Source of the DNA: Chitinophaga sp.
GTDB taxonomy: Bacteria; Bacteroidota; Bacteroidia; Chitinophagales; Chitinophagaceae
Length of the DNA stretch: 64,000 bases
Direction of reading: 5' to 3'
NCBI RefSeq assembly: GCF_017745275.1
Contig: NZ_JAGHZS010000007.1
Coordinates: forward strand, 378,751-442,750
Position 1 is the stretch's first letter. Each line of letters begins with the position of its first letter. Below the pieces are notes generated by a model that saw only the letters and a program-made list of their open reading frames with translations, searched no databases and was not told the origin of the DNA. The position numbers and the translations under genes were made by a program. Positions 9,381 through 18,210 of the stretch are shown here, piece by piece.

Positions 9381-10028
9381 ATGAATACTTTCCTGCAGCG
9401 GTTTGTTGGCGTGTACCAGCAACTGAAATTTTTTATATGGCCTTATGTAATTGTTGTGGCGTCGGCATTGGCCATCCGGTTGGGGTTAAGCAGCCGTACA
9501 GGCACTTATTTTTTTATTAATGGATTGCATACACCGGCGGGGGACCGGTTTTTCCCATACATCACGGAATTGGGCAGTACCAGTGCTGCAGTATTGATTT
9601 GCGGGTTGCTGTTATTGATTAACAGGCGGATGAGCGTTGTGATGGCCACAGCTTACCTGTTTACAGCAACGATCAGTTTTACCACGAAAGCGCTTGTCGC
9701 CTTTCCCCGCCCACATCGTTATTTTTCTGAACGATTACACGATATCTATTTCGTACCGGGCGTAGTAGTACTGGATAACAACCTGAGTTTCCCGTCCGGG
9801 CACAGTGTATGTGCATTTACTGCCGCCACAGTATTGTCTTATTATACGAGGAATAAATACTGGTCCCTGCTTTACCTGTTACTGGCCTTGCTGGTAGCGT
9901 ATTCCCGCATGTATATGAGCCAGCATTTCCTGGAAGATGTTTCTGCGGGATCTTTGCTTGGTGTATTTTTTTCGATGGTATGGCTTAGTTTCTTTGGTCG
10001 ACGGGAAGTGTCTTTATCAGGTCAATAA
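9381..10028 (+). CDS. PAP2-family membrane phosphatase
   Basis: 215-aa integral membrane phosphatase with all three PAP2 signature motifs: KALVAFPRPHR (KxxxxxxRP), FPSGHS (PSGH) and SRMYMSQHFLEDV (SRxxxxxHxxxD). About six transmembrane helices are visible. Likely substrates are lipid phosphates or undecaprenyl diphosphate (BacA-independent recycling), with the active site on the periplasmic side. The 3' end overlaps the convergent hypothetical gene by 12 nt. Confidence 0.88.
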   Translation: MNTFLQRFVGVYQQLKFFIWPYVIVVASALAIRLGLSSRTGTYFFINGLHTPAGDRFFPYITELGSTSAAVLICGLLLLINRRMSVVMATAYLFTATISFTTKALVAFPRPHRYFSERLHDIYFVPGVVVLDNNLSFPSGHSVCAFTAATVLSYYTRNKYWSLLYLLLALLVAYSRMYMSQHFLEDVSAGSLLGVFFSMVWLSFFGRREVSLSGQ

Positions 10029-10538
10029 ATCTCTTTTCGCTTCTATGGCCTGGATCAGGGAGTCCTGGTGTTGCCGCAGCATATCATTGTATAAACTGGC
10101 AGCTGTGGCTACTTCCGGCTTTTTTTCCTTGTACCAGACGGGTGTGGGCGTATATCTTGCCCATAATATTTCGTAGCCGATATAGATCTGGTATTTGCCT
10201 TCTCTCACATTATCGGTGTGGCCTAAACGCCGTTCTTCTCCGGGTGCCAGGTTTTCAATCAGGCGTGCCTGGTGAGTGGTGCCCATGGTGGTAGTAATCA
10301 CCTGGTCAACAGCAACTGTCATGAATCTTTTATCAGACAGGTTTTTGACACTACGGAGGTACCTGGATACGGTGAATACACTGTTGGATACGCCCACAAT
10401 TCTAACGGCTTGCATGGCGTCTTCCCCTGCAATGGGCTTGAATTTCTTTTCTTTAAAATGGGTACCGCGAAAACTCTGGATTCTGAAATAGATATACCAC
10501 ATCAGGAAAAAGAGGAAAATAATTACCGGAACATACAT
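10017..10538 (-). CDS. Hypothetical single-TM protein
   Basis: 173-aa protein with one N-terminal hydrophobic helix (residues 3-17, IIFLFFLMWYIYF) followed by a soluble domain of mixed beta and alpha character. No family is recognised. There is no lipobox and the hydrophobic segment lacks a clear cleavage site, so it is probably an anchored protein. It overlaps the convergent PAP2 gene tail by 12 nt, and the 400 bp upstream is empty. Confidence 0.55.
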   Translation of the reverse strand: MYVPVIIFLFFLMWYIYFRIQSFRGTHFKEKKFKPIAGEDAMQAVRIVGVSNSVFTVSRYLRSVKNLSDKRFMTVAVDQVITTTMGTTHQARLIENLAPGEERRLGHTDNVREGKYQIYIGYEILWARYTPTPVWYKEKKPEVATAASLYNDMLRQHQDSLIQAIEAKRDLLT

Positions 10539-10943
10539 ATAATAACAGCTTTTGAGGACGGGATTGTTGTGGCTTTCGTCAGCTACAGTTTAGGCTAACA
10601 ATATTTTGATTATCATTTTGATACTGCTAAAATATGCGGGATTATGCATTGAACTGTAAATTCAATGTTAAAGAAAGTGGGATTATTTTACCTATTTATA
10701 ATAGTTTTTTATAAAAAGAAGTCCTATTTTTGGTCGTTAACAAATAAATTACAAATTATTTCACCGGAAACCAGCAACTTTGCCCCATTGCCAAAAACAG
10801 GTGTTTGTAACCAGGTCAGCTTTAGGGGTTAACCCCCACATCATCTACCAGTAATATCCCTCTTATTTCTTTAATATATGCCCATTATCGCTACCGGGCT
10901 TTCGGGATCTGTTCGAATAAGGTTTTTGTTTTAGTAAGATGGA
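10539..10943. other. Gene-free stretch, 405 bp
   Basis: AT-rich intergenic DNA between a minus-strand start and the stop of a minus-strand PAP2 gene. No convincing ORF is seen. A perfect Bacteroidota -7 match TATTTTTG sits on the plus strand at 10725-10732 with no gene downstream, and a small GGGGTTAACCCC palindrome lies near 10835. A small RNA or decayed sequence is possible; nothing more is supported. Confidence 0.4.
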
Positions 10944-11774
10944 TTAGCGGGGAAAGAAAATGAAGCTTAACCCTGCGCTGTGAAATTGCGGATTGTAGTA
11001 GGGCATTACCACTTTATCGGCCGGACGATTTCCCTCTTTAAAGAATTTACGTTGTATCCAGGGATATACCCAATAAGCCGCTTTAGTGCCTAATATGCCC
11101 ATACCGGCACCTGCTACCACATCACTCAGCCAGTGTTTATTATTATACATTCTCAGGGCACCGGTGGCCGTGGCAGCCGCATAACCTGCTACACCATACC
11201 AGGGCGATACGTCCTTGTATTCCTGCCGGAGGAATTCTGCAGACGCAAAGGCTGTAGCAGTATGACCGGAGGGAAACGACAGGAAATCAGATCCGTCCGG
11301 GCGTTCCTCATGCGTCCAGTGTTTGATACCTTCCACAGAACCAGCGGTCAACAGCGCCGAGATACCCAAAATTATAGTACGGTCCCTGAAATTATGTTTG
11401 CCATGGATACCGGCTGCATTCAGGATGTAAACGGCAGCTATTGGCGAGTATTGCAGGTAGTTATCAATATGCGTCCTGAATGTTGGATGGTCTTCTTTCA
11501 GTTCCGATTTGGTACTGGAATTCAAATCCCGCAGGGTAGGATTGTTGAGTGCAATGAAACCATAGCCGATCATGGCTGCCGGTATTGCAAGGCCCACAAC
11601 ACTGCTGTGAAAGGCTGTACTTTGTGGCCCGGCGACATTAAATCGGGGGACAGCCGTTATCGTTTGAATAGAATCTTTTTGAGAAGGAAGGGAATCCGTA
11701 TCCTGTGCTTTTACACTATTGGAGCAGGTAAAGGCGCCTAAGGCCAGTCCTGCTGAGAATATCATTTTCTTCAT
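10944..11774 (-). CDS. Secreted PAP2-family phosphatase
   Basis: 276-aa protein with an N-terminal signal peptide (MKKMIFSAGLALGAF...KAQD) and a PAP2 domain. Motifs: KHWTHEERP (KxxxxxxRP), FPSGHTATAF (PSGH) and LRMYNNKHWLSDV, where the usual SR is replaced by LR but His and Asp are kept. It is periplasmic or outer-membrane associated. The C-terminus (SAGLSFIFF) resembles a membrane-strand ending. It is separate from, and unlike, the PAP2 at 9381. Confidence 0.82.
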   Translation of the reverse strand: MKKMIFSAGLALGAFTCSNSVKAQDTDSLPSQKDSIQTITAVPRFNVAGPQSTAFHSSVVGLAIPAAMIGYGFIALNNPTLRDLNSSTKSELKEDHPTFRTHIDNYLQYSPIAAVYILNAAGIHGKHNFRDRTIILGISALLTAGSVEGIKHWTHEERPDGSDFLSFPSGHTATAFASAEFLRQEYKDVSPWYGVAGYAAATATGALRMYNNKHWLSDVVAGAGMGILGTKAAYWVYPWIQRKFFKEGNRPADKVVMPYYNPQFHSAGLSFIFFPR

Positions 11775-11834
11775 GCATCACTCCTTAATCAGCCAAATGT
11801 AGTGGCCAATTCTGAAGCAATTCTGTACCCCTCG

Positions 11835-12350
11835 TTATTCGCCGCCTTTATCGATCCGGGGAAGGATCATCTCCGCTGTTTGCCGGGTATATCTGTTATG
11901 GAAGATGAAGGTAATGACCAGTCCGAGCAAACAACCGGCTAACACCGACAGCACTCTTTCAACGGCCGTATCCCATACATGTGTACCAGCTTCATGGGTC
12001 ATTACAATAATAGTAGCGGCCAATGCTGTACGGGTGGCAGCTTCCAGGTTGAGCAAATTGCAGATAACCACTGTAATAAATACTGCCACACACATCATCA
12101 GGATCAAATGAGGATGTACCAGGATCAACAAAAATCCGGAGATGCCACCTACCACATTTGCTTTAATCCGTGTAACCGCCAACGTTACTGCGTCTGAGCC
12201 ATCCGGCGATAATACCAGCATCACAGAAATGAGCACCCAGATAATGTCCTTGTAATTAGTAACCCAGGATAGCCCCAACACTACCAGTACACCTGTTACG
12301 CACTTCGCTGCGTAAATCAACACCCGTTTTATTCGCTGTGTATCTGCCAT
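11835..12350 (-). CDS. FUSC-family membrane protein
   Basis: 171-aa protein with four to five hydrophobic helices. It fits the aromatic-acid exporter/FUSC half-domain: VLGLSWVTNYKDIIWVLIS, then RIKANVVGGISGFLLIL, and TAVERVLSVLAGCLLGLVI, where repeated Arg-containing RxxxxxxG segments are typical. It lacks the large cytoplasmic domain of full AaeB proteins. Probable inner-membrane location, with substrate unknown. Confidence 0.65.
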   Translation of the reverse strand: MADTQRIKRVLIYAAKCVTGVLVVLGLSWVTNYKDIIWVLISVMLVLSPDGSDAVTLAVTRIKANVVGGISGFLLILVHPHLILMMCVAVFITVVICNLLNLEAATRTALAATIIVMTHEAGTHVWDTAVERVLSVLAGCLLGLVITFIFHNRYTRQTAEMILPRIDKGGE

Positions 12351-12400
12351 GCTACAATGATAGCAATTTATCCATATATGTAGGGCAGGAAATAAAAATG

Positions 12401-12408
12401 TACTTTTG
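12401..12408 (+). promoter_or_regulatory. Candidate -7 element TACTTTTG
   Basis: Exact match to the Bacteroidota -7 consensus TAnnTTTG, 38 nt upstream of the ATG of the first PCMD lipoprotein gene. No clear TTTG -33 box is seen at the usual distance, so this is a plausible but incomplete promoter. Confidence 0.35.
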
Positions 12409-12446
12409 AGAAGAGTAGAATGTCGCCTTATTTAACCAGTCTTCAT

Positions 12447-13523
12447 ATGAATGTAACCAAAGTAAGTTGCCTATTAGTACTGATGCTATCATTTTACGCC
12501 TGTATAAAAGAGGCGCCTGTCAACCCCGAAGCAGATATCGAAACATTTAAGATTGACCGCAAATACTTAACCGGGGACGTTTTCATAGACCAGGTAAACA
12601 ACAAAATTATTTTATCACTTACACCTGAAGCGTTTGATAAAGGTGTAGTGCCCGTTATCAGAGTGTCATCAGGCGCCACAGTAGTGCCTGCATCCGGCGA
12701 CTCGCTGAAGTTTCATACGCCTGGTAGCTCAAAATATGTAGTGACTTCCGCCAGTGGTAAAAACAAAAAAACATATACCGTGGAGGTCACCAATATTGGT
12801 GTATTTGCCTGGGACTTTGAAAGCTGGTTGCTGAATGCGAAAGATAAATATCAATATACCGTAGAGATAGATAGTAGTAGTGTGGATACTGCCCAGGCAT
12901 GGTCTTCCGGTAACCCCGGTGTGGCCTTATCAGGCGTAAAGAAAGATCCGCTGGAATATCCGTTGCGGGCTACTACGGATGCTTATCATGGGAAATATGC
13001 TGCAGAACTGGTTACCCGTACAGGTACTGCGTTATCCAATCTTGTAGGTATAAAATTATTTGCCGGCTCCTTATATCTCGGTGTTTTTGATCCGATGAAT
13101 GCCTTAACAGCGCCATTGAAAGCCACTCAATTCGGGCAGCCCTACCTGGGTAAGCCGGCCCGTTTCACAGGATATTATAAATATACACCGGGAGAGAAAT
13201 ACCAGGATAAAGCAGGAAATATTGTAGCAGGCATGAAAGACAGTTGTGCTGTTTATGCTGTATTATATGCTGGTACAGAGCGCCTGGATGCCACTAATAT
13301 TCAAACATCCGACAGGATACTGGCTCGTGCCAGCATTCCGGATGGTGGTCCCAGGGCCGGTTGGACAAAATTTGATGTACCTTTTGTACAGGTCCGTCAA
13401 TATACAGGGAATGATAAAATGATGATGGCTATTGTAGCTTCTTCCAGTAAAGATGGTGATAGCTATAAAGGCGCCATTGGCAGTCGCCTGGTAGTGGATA
13501 GCCTGCGAATTGTGCAGCAATAA
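12447..13523 (+). CDS. PCMD-domain lipoprotein (first of tandem pair)
   Basis: 358-aa predicted lipoprotein. A hydrophobic signal (LLVLMLSF) is followed by the lipobox-like YAC at about residues 17-19. The N-terminal domain begins IKEAPVNPEADIETF and is followed by a putative carbohydrate-metabolism (PCMD) beta-sandwich domain. ATG 12447 is used rather than 12420 because it places the signal peptide correctly. It is paralogous to the next gene and of identical length. PCMD proteins are usually surface or periplasmic glycan-associated proteins. An operon with the next two genes is likely. Confidence 0.75.
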   Translation: MNVTKVSCLLVLMLSFYACIKEAPVNPEADIETFKIDRKYLTGDVFIDQVNNKIILSLTPEAFDKGVVPVIRVSSGATVVPASGDSLKFHTPGSSKYVVTSASGKNKKTYTVEVTNIGVFAWDFESWLLNAKDKYQYTVEIDSSSVDTAQAWSSGNPGVALSGVKKDPLEYPLRATTDAYHGKYAAELVTRTGTALSNLVGIKLFAGSLYLGVFDPMNALTAPLKATQFGQPYLGKPARFTGYYKYTPGEKYQDKAGNIVAGMKDSCAVYAVLYAGTERLDATNIQTSDRILARASIPDGGPRAGWTKFDVPFVQVRQYTGNDKMMMAIVASSSKDGDSYKGAIGSRLVVDSLRIVQQ

Positions 13524-13602
13524 ATTTTTCATGTTCTGGTATCACCATGGCGTCTACTGCATGTTTCGTACCTTCGCGACGTTTTAACAAATCGAACGGA
13601 AA

Positions 13603-14679
13603 ATGAATGTACGGAAACTATGTTATGTAGCGGCCACGGTGGGCGCGCTACAGTCCTGTATTAAGGATGCACCACTTAACCCGGAAGCAGACATCGAAAC
13701 TTTTACTGTAGCACCTGATCAGATAACCAGTGATGTTTTTATTGATCAGACAAAATCTCAAATCCGCTTGTACCTGACAGAAGAAGCATATCAGAAAGGA
13801 ATCGCGCCCCTGATCAAAGTGAGCGCAGGAGGACGCGTATCGCCTGCCTCCGGTGATTCGCTGAAGTTTAATGAAAGCGGTTTGAAAGAGTATGTAGTCA
13901 CTTCAGCCACCGGTACCCAACGAAAATATACGGTAGAAGTAGTGCAGACAGGTGTATGGAAATTTGGATTTGAAAGATGGGATACCGTTTCTGCTGCAGG
14001 CGCTTCCTGGAAATACGTGAATCCATTATCTGATGATGGCCGCAATATCTGGGCTTCCGGTAATATTGGTATTGCTATCACGGGTGTAAATGAAATCAGT
14101 GATTTCCCGTTGCATGCAACTACGGAAGCGAAAGACGGTAAATATGCCGCTGTGATGGAAACCAAGCCAGGTAATGCTTTGTCGGGATGGATGGGGATTC
14201 ATTTATTCGCCGGTTCTATGTTCATGGGTAATTTCGTAACAGATTACCTGCTGGAGAACCCGCTGAAATGCACCCAGTTCGGACAATCATACACAGGTAT
14301 TATTCCTAAGAGCTTTACAGGTGATTATAAATATCAGCCAGGTGCCACTTTCATCGATAAAGATGCGACACCAGTACCAGGCAAAACGGATGAATGCTCC
14401 ATTTACGCAGTATTGTATACCGGTACCACCCGCCTGGATGCCACTAACATCCTGACTTCCGACAGGGTAGTAGCTACTGCGGTGTTAGCAGATGGCACCG
14501 CGAAAAATGACTGGACTCATTTTGATATTCCGTTTGTTGCCGTTCCGGGTAAAAGCGTATTATCAGGCCAGCCTTTAATGATGGCCATCATTGCGTCCTC
14601 CAGTAAAGAAGGAGATCATTACAGGGGCGCAGTAGGCAGTAGGTTGATATTGGATAACGTTGAAATTGTACACGAGTAA
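13603..14679 (+). CDS. PCMD-domain lipoprotein (second of tandem pair)
   Basis: 358-aa paralogue of the preceding gene. It has a signal peptide with lipobox LQSC, then IKDAPLNPEADIETF, SDVFIDQ, a PASGDSLKF segment, and the C-terminal stretches LDATN, TSDR and VGSRLILD, all shared with its neighbour. The conserved N-terminal block and the shared length show a tandem duplication with considerable divergence. Likely a surface or periplasmic carbohydrate-associated lipoprotein. Seventeen nt separate it from the beta-barrel gene, so all three may act together at the outer membrane. Confidence 0.75.
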   Translation: MNVRKLCYVAATVGALQSCIKDAPLNPEADIETFTVAPDQITSDVFIDQTKSQIRLYLTEEAYQKGIAPLIKVSAGGRVSPASGDSLKFNESGLKEYVVTSATGTQRKYTVEVVQTGVWKFGFERWDTVSAAGASWKYVNPLSDDGRNIWASGNIGIAITGVNEISDFPLHATTEAKDGKYAAVMETKPGNALSGWMGIHLFAGSMFMGNFVTDYLLENPLKCTQFGQSYTGIIPKSFTGDYKYQPGATFIDKDATPVPGKTDECSIYAVLYTGTTRLDATNILTSDRVVATAVLADGTAKNDWTHFDIPFVAVPGKSVLSGQPLMMAIIASSSKEGDHYRGAVGSRLILDNVEIVHE

Positions 14680-14696
14680 AAGATTAATCAGAGAAT

Positions 14697-15467
14697 ATGA
14701 AAATCAAAATATCAGGACTGGTGCTGGGTATGCTGATTGCAGCAACTAACACCTTTGCGCAGGATAACGGAAAAGAACAAACGAAAAACAGTGGTTTCGC
14801 GCCCGGGTTTGAGCATCGCATTCTTGCTGGCCTTAATTTCGGGGCCACTACGCCAATAGGCTTTCCCAATACCATCCGTAAAGTAAATGGTTATTGGCCT
14901 GAATTCTCTCCGTCACTGGGGTATGAATTATCCTACCGCGTAACCGGTAGATGGGGCGCTGCTGTAGCCGTTAAGCTGGATTATAAAGGAATGGGTACAA
15001 AAGATGAAGTACAATATTTCCCTACCATCATCACTACTGAAGATGGTGGCCGTTTTCAGGGAGATTTCTCCGGTAAAAACAAAACTATTGTACGCAATGC
15101 TTATGTGTCGTTCCCGGTAAGTGCGGTATTTACGCCTAACAACAGATGGCGCTTTAACCTGGGTGGTTATGCTGCCTGGTTATTCAGTTCTAATTTCCAT
15201 GGTACGGTGTCCGATGGTTATATCCGTAATGGCGGACCTACCGGTGAAAAGGTGATTATTTCTGAAGCCACCTTCGACTTCGGTAAAAACATGCGCACAT
15301 TTGATATTGGTTTGCAAGGTGGCGCTGCTTACCGGGTAGGTAAAAAACTCAGTGTGAATGGTAACCTTAACTGGGGGCTGCGTCCTGTCTTCCCGGGCGA
15401 TTTTCAGGGAATGTCGTTCCCATTGTATAACGTATATCTCACACTGGGAGTAACATATAAAATATAG
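14697..15467 (+). CDS. Outer-membrane beta-barrel protein
   Basis: 256-aa protein with a signal peptide (KISGLVLGMLIAATNTFAQD) followed by alternating amphipathic strands and a terminal YLTLGVTYKI, typical of a small Bacteroidota outer-membrane beta-barrel (PorT/OmpW-like porin family). No specific function can be given. It closes the operon with the PCMD lipoproteins and is followed by inverted-repeat copy 2. Confidence 0.75.
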   Translation: MKIKISGLVLGMLIAATNTFAQDNGKEQTKNSGFAPGFEHRILAGLNFGATTPIGFPNTIRKVNGYWPEFSPSLGYELSYRVTGRWGAAVAVKLDYKGMGTKDEVQYFPTIITTEDGGRFQGDFSGKNKTIVRNAYVSFPVSAVFTPNNRWRFNLGGYAAWLFSSNFHGTVSDGYIRNGGPTGEKVIISEATFDFGKNMRTFDIGLQGGAAYRVGKKLSVNGNLNWGLRPVFPGDFQGMSFPLYNVYLTLGVTYKI

Positions 15468-15586
15468 CATAAAGCATAAAGCATAAAGCCGAAAGCATAA
15501 AGCTATTATAGCGAATGATCAAAGCGGATAACTAAATAATGCCCGCTCTTTTCATTCGCTATAATAGCTTTATGCTTTCGGCTTCC
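15468..15586. repeat. Intergenic long inverted repeat, copy 2 (31-bp perfect arms)
   Basis: Arms 15488-15518 and 15552-15582 are exact 31-bp complements around a 33-nt loop, flanked on the left by further AGCATAA heptamers. The inner part is the same AGCTATTATAGCGAATGA as copy 1, but the outer words differ (GCCGAAAGCATA). It fills the whole gap between the beta-barrel gene stop and the convergent S10 peptidase stop. Confidence 0.93.
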
Positions 15587-17143
15587 TCAATATTTCGCTG
15601 GTTGACCTGCTTTCGGTATCGAGGCATTGATAAATGCCCGGATATCATTATTCCCTGCTGCAAGGTCATCTTTCCTTAAATACATCATATGACCACTCCG
15701 ATAGCCATACCAGGAGAGGCGGTCCTTCAAACGGCCACCTGGATCCATTTGCCACATACTGTATTTGGCATTGAAATAGTCGCAGGCGCCATCATAGTAA
15801 CCGGATTGTATCATCACATGCAGGTAAGGATTGGCGGCCATAGCGTCGCGGAGATTGGCGCCGGTGTTATCGCCTTTATTATCCCAGGGAAATACCTGGC
15901 CAAACATCATGTATTTTAAGTCGGTTTGGAATTTCAGTTCTCCTCTCAAATAGATATTGATAGCGGGTGTAAAGGCATGTAACCAGGACGTCAGCTCTGC
16001 GTTATAGTCCGGGTTGTTGCCGGCATCTTCCCGGTCAATGCCACGGTAACGGGAGTCGAGCCGGCCTACCGTATAGCCTTGATCCCGTAACAACTCTTTC
16101 CAGAAAAATCCCGTAGGTACGTCCAGGTTATGCTGCAGAATTACTTTCTCAGAGAGCCCGGAGTAGCGTGCCATTTTAGCGGCGATGGTTTTACGTTGCT
16201 GGTCGTCCAGGAACCCACCCTGGCTGATAGCCGGGATCAGTTCGCGGATGGTAAAGTCTTCCACTTCAGGTAAAACGGCGGTGAGGTCTTTCTGTTGCAG
16301 ATCCGCAGGCAGCGCTTTGTGGTACCAGGCGGTTGCGGCAAAGTAGGGCAGACGCAGGGCTGCATCAACCGGACCGCTGCGTGCAATACCCAGCTCTGTA
16401 GGCGATACCAGGATGACACCGTTCAGGTACATCCATTGTGCATTTTGCAATTCCAGGGCTAATCCGGATACCCGGGTGGTACCATAACTTTCGCCTATCA
16501 GGTATTTGGGAGATGCCCACCTGTTCTGGCGTGACACGAATGTGTTGATCCATTCGGCCAGGTAATGGATATCTGCATTCACCCCGAAGAATTTCTCCCT
16601 GGGGACGTCTTTCCCGATTAACCGGGAGAAGCCGGTATTAGCCGGGTCTACGTATAAAATATCTGCGATGTCGAGGATGGATTCAGGATTTTCGTGTATG
16701 CCATAGGGTTGTACGGGGTAGCCTTCTGCATCTATATTCAGCAGGCGAGGACCGGTATAAGCTATCTGCATCCATACTGAAGGCGTACCGGGACCGCCAT
16801 TGAAAGAGATGACCAAGGGCCGCGTACTGCGGTCCTTCACATCTGTTCTTTCGTAATAGGTGTAGAAAAGTCCGGCTAATACTTTACCGTCCTGGTCCCA
16901 CACCGGTTGCGTACCTGCAATAGCTTTATAGGGGATCTTCTGGCCTTTCACGGTGACGTCGTGATAGGTAGTTACCGTAGTATCCGGGTTAAGCGTTACC
17001 GACCAGTGCGACGGGATGTCTTCCTTTAGCGAGGGAGCCGGTGAAGCGGGCGTGTTTTTCTTTTGTTGCGCCTGTACAGATGACAGGCTTACGATGCCCG
17101 CCATCAGCAATGGTAGCATCAACGGTGTTCTCTTTAAGTTCAT
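15587..17143 (-). CDS. S10-family serine carboxypeptidase-like protein
   Basis: 518-aa secreted peptidase with a signal peptide ending near VQAQ. Family S10 hallmarks: FNGGPGTPSVWMQ (oxyanion region), LIGESYGTTR with the nucleophile Ser, a later GYYDGACDYF with the likely Asp, and YRSGHMMYL with the His. It probably trims peptides in the periplasm. Bacterial S10 homologues like this are common in Bacteroidota. It reads away from inverted-repeat copy 3 and ends in copy 2. Confidence 0.88.
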   Translation of the reverse strand: MNLKRTPLMLPLLMAGIVSLSSVQAQQKKNTPASPAPSLKEDIPSHWSVTLNPDTTVTTYHDVTVKGQKIPYKAIAGTQPVWDQDGKVLAGLFYTYYERTDVKDRSTRPLVISFNGGPGTPSVWMQIAYTGPRLLNIDAEGYPVQPYGIHENPESILDIADILYVDPANTGFSRLIGKDVPREKFFGVNADIHYLAEWINTFVSRQNRWASPKYLIGESYGTTRVSGLALELQNAQWMYLNGVILVSPTELGIARSGPVDAALRLPYFAATAWYHKALPADLQQKDLTAVLPEVEDFTIRELIPAISQGGFLDDQQRKTIAAKMARYSGLSEKVILQHNLDVPTGFFWKELLRDQGYTVGRLDSRYRGIDREDAGNNPDYNAELTSWLHAFTPAINIYLRGELKFQTDLKYMMFGQVFPWDNKGDNTGANLRDAMAANPYLHVMIQSGYYDGACDYFNAKYSMWQMDPGGRLKDRLSWYGYRSGHMMYLRKDDLAAGNNDIRAFINASIPKAGQPAKY

Positions 17144-17207
17144 GAAGCAGATCTTGATTGTTTTTCAAGATTAGTAAAACCCCTGATAAATGCAAACAAA
17201 TTTATTT

Positions 17208-17329
17208 GAGCGGAAAGCAGAAAGCAGAAAGCACAAAGCTATTGCAGCGGATGATTGTCGCAGATATAATATTCGCTTTGATCCACTCGCTGCAATAGCT
17301 TTGTGCTTTCTGCTTTATGCTTTCCGCTC
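17208..17329. repeat. Intergenic long inverted repeat, copy 3 (42-bp arms)
   Basis: Arms 17208-17249 and 17288-17329 are complementary over 42 nt with one mismatch, around a 38-nt loop. The inner portion reads AAAGCTATTGCAGCG, a variant of copies 1 and 2, and the outer part is tandem AAAGCAG/AAAGCAC heptamers. Unlike the other copies it lies between two co-oriented genes, downstream of the AraC gene and upstream of the S10 gene. The right arm ends 4 nt before the AraC stop. Confidence 0.93.
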
Positions 17330-17332
17330 TAT

Positions 17333-18124
17333 TCACATCTGATAGTCGCTCGGCCTTTTACCCACCAGTTTGTAAAAGGTATTACTGAAGGCGGAAACGC
17401 TGTTGTAACCGGTGTCCCACGCTATTTCATTGATGGTTTTCTGTGTTTCCAGCAGGTATCCCATGGCTTTGATCATCCGGGCCAGTTTCAGGTATTGGAA
17501 GAAGGAAATATCCATGGTAGAACGAAATAAACGGGTGAGGGTTCGTTCACTGTAGTTGAATTCGTGGCCTACACTTTCCAGCGATAATGGCTCTCCCAGG
17601 TTTTCCTGTATATACTTCAATACAGGGCGCAGCCGCGGGTTTTCCGTGGTAGGCAAAGTAATAGGTAATGGTACCGAACTGATCTCCGGTAACATGTTTT
17701 TGATGGCTTTGATGAAAATGAAACGTTTATCGTTGGGCAATATGTCGCCATCCCAGGTGGCAGTGTGCAGGATCATTTCCAGTAGGAGGTTGCTGACAGG
17801 GTAGATGCCCGTCTTAGTGTAAAAAGGATCCAGCTGATCTTCCGGTTCGCTGAAGAAGTAGATGGTGCGGACAAAGTTAGCCGGATAACGGTGTTGAAAG
17901 TAATGTTCCACGCCCGCTGGCACCCACATGTAGTGGCGGGCAGGGAGGAAATAGGTTTTATCTTTTGTGTACAAAAAAGCGGCTCCTCCCTCAACATAGG
18001 TGAGCTGTCCTTTGTTATGTTGATGATAGGAAAAGTGATGTTCCGTTTTCCAGTGCCACACATACGCGGATTCCGGGATGGCATCAACGTCTTCCAATAC
18101 CAGTTGTGGATTAATATCTTTCAT
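17333..18124 (-). CDS. AraC-family transcriptional regulator
   Basis: 263-aa regulator. It has an N-terminal cupin-like sensing domain (FSYHQHNKGQLTYVEGG, MWVPAGVEHYF) and a C-terminal double-HTH AraC domain at about residues 160-260 (LESVGHEFNYSERTLTRLFR and NEIAWDTGYNSVSAFSNTFY, VGKRPSDY). It is divergent from the tripartite efflux operon, with 86 bp between the start codons, so it most likely controls that pump in response to a small ligand. The ligand is unknown. Confidence 0.9.
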   Translation of the reverse strand: MKDINPQLVLEDVDAIPESAYVWHWKTEHHFSYHQHNKGQLTYVEGGAAFLYTKDKTYFLPARHYMWVPAGVEHYFQHRYPANFVRTIYFFSEPEDQLDPFYTKTGIYPVSNLLLEMILHTATWDGDILPNDKRFIFIKAIKNMLPEISSVPLPITLPTTENPRLRPVLKYIQENLGEPLSLESVGHEFNYSERTLTRLFRSTMDISFFQYLKLARMIKAMGYLLETQKTINEIAWDTGYNSVSAFSNTFYKLVGKRPSDYQM

Positions 18125-18210
18125 TTGGCCGGATCTAACAATTTTATGGCAATTTATAGAAAATAAATTAACTGATAGGGTTGGAACTTTGCATCTTCAT
18201 CACAATAGAT

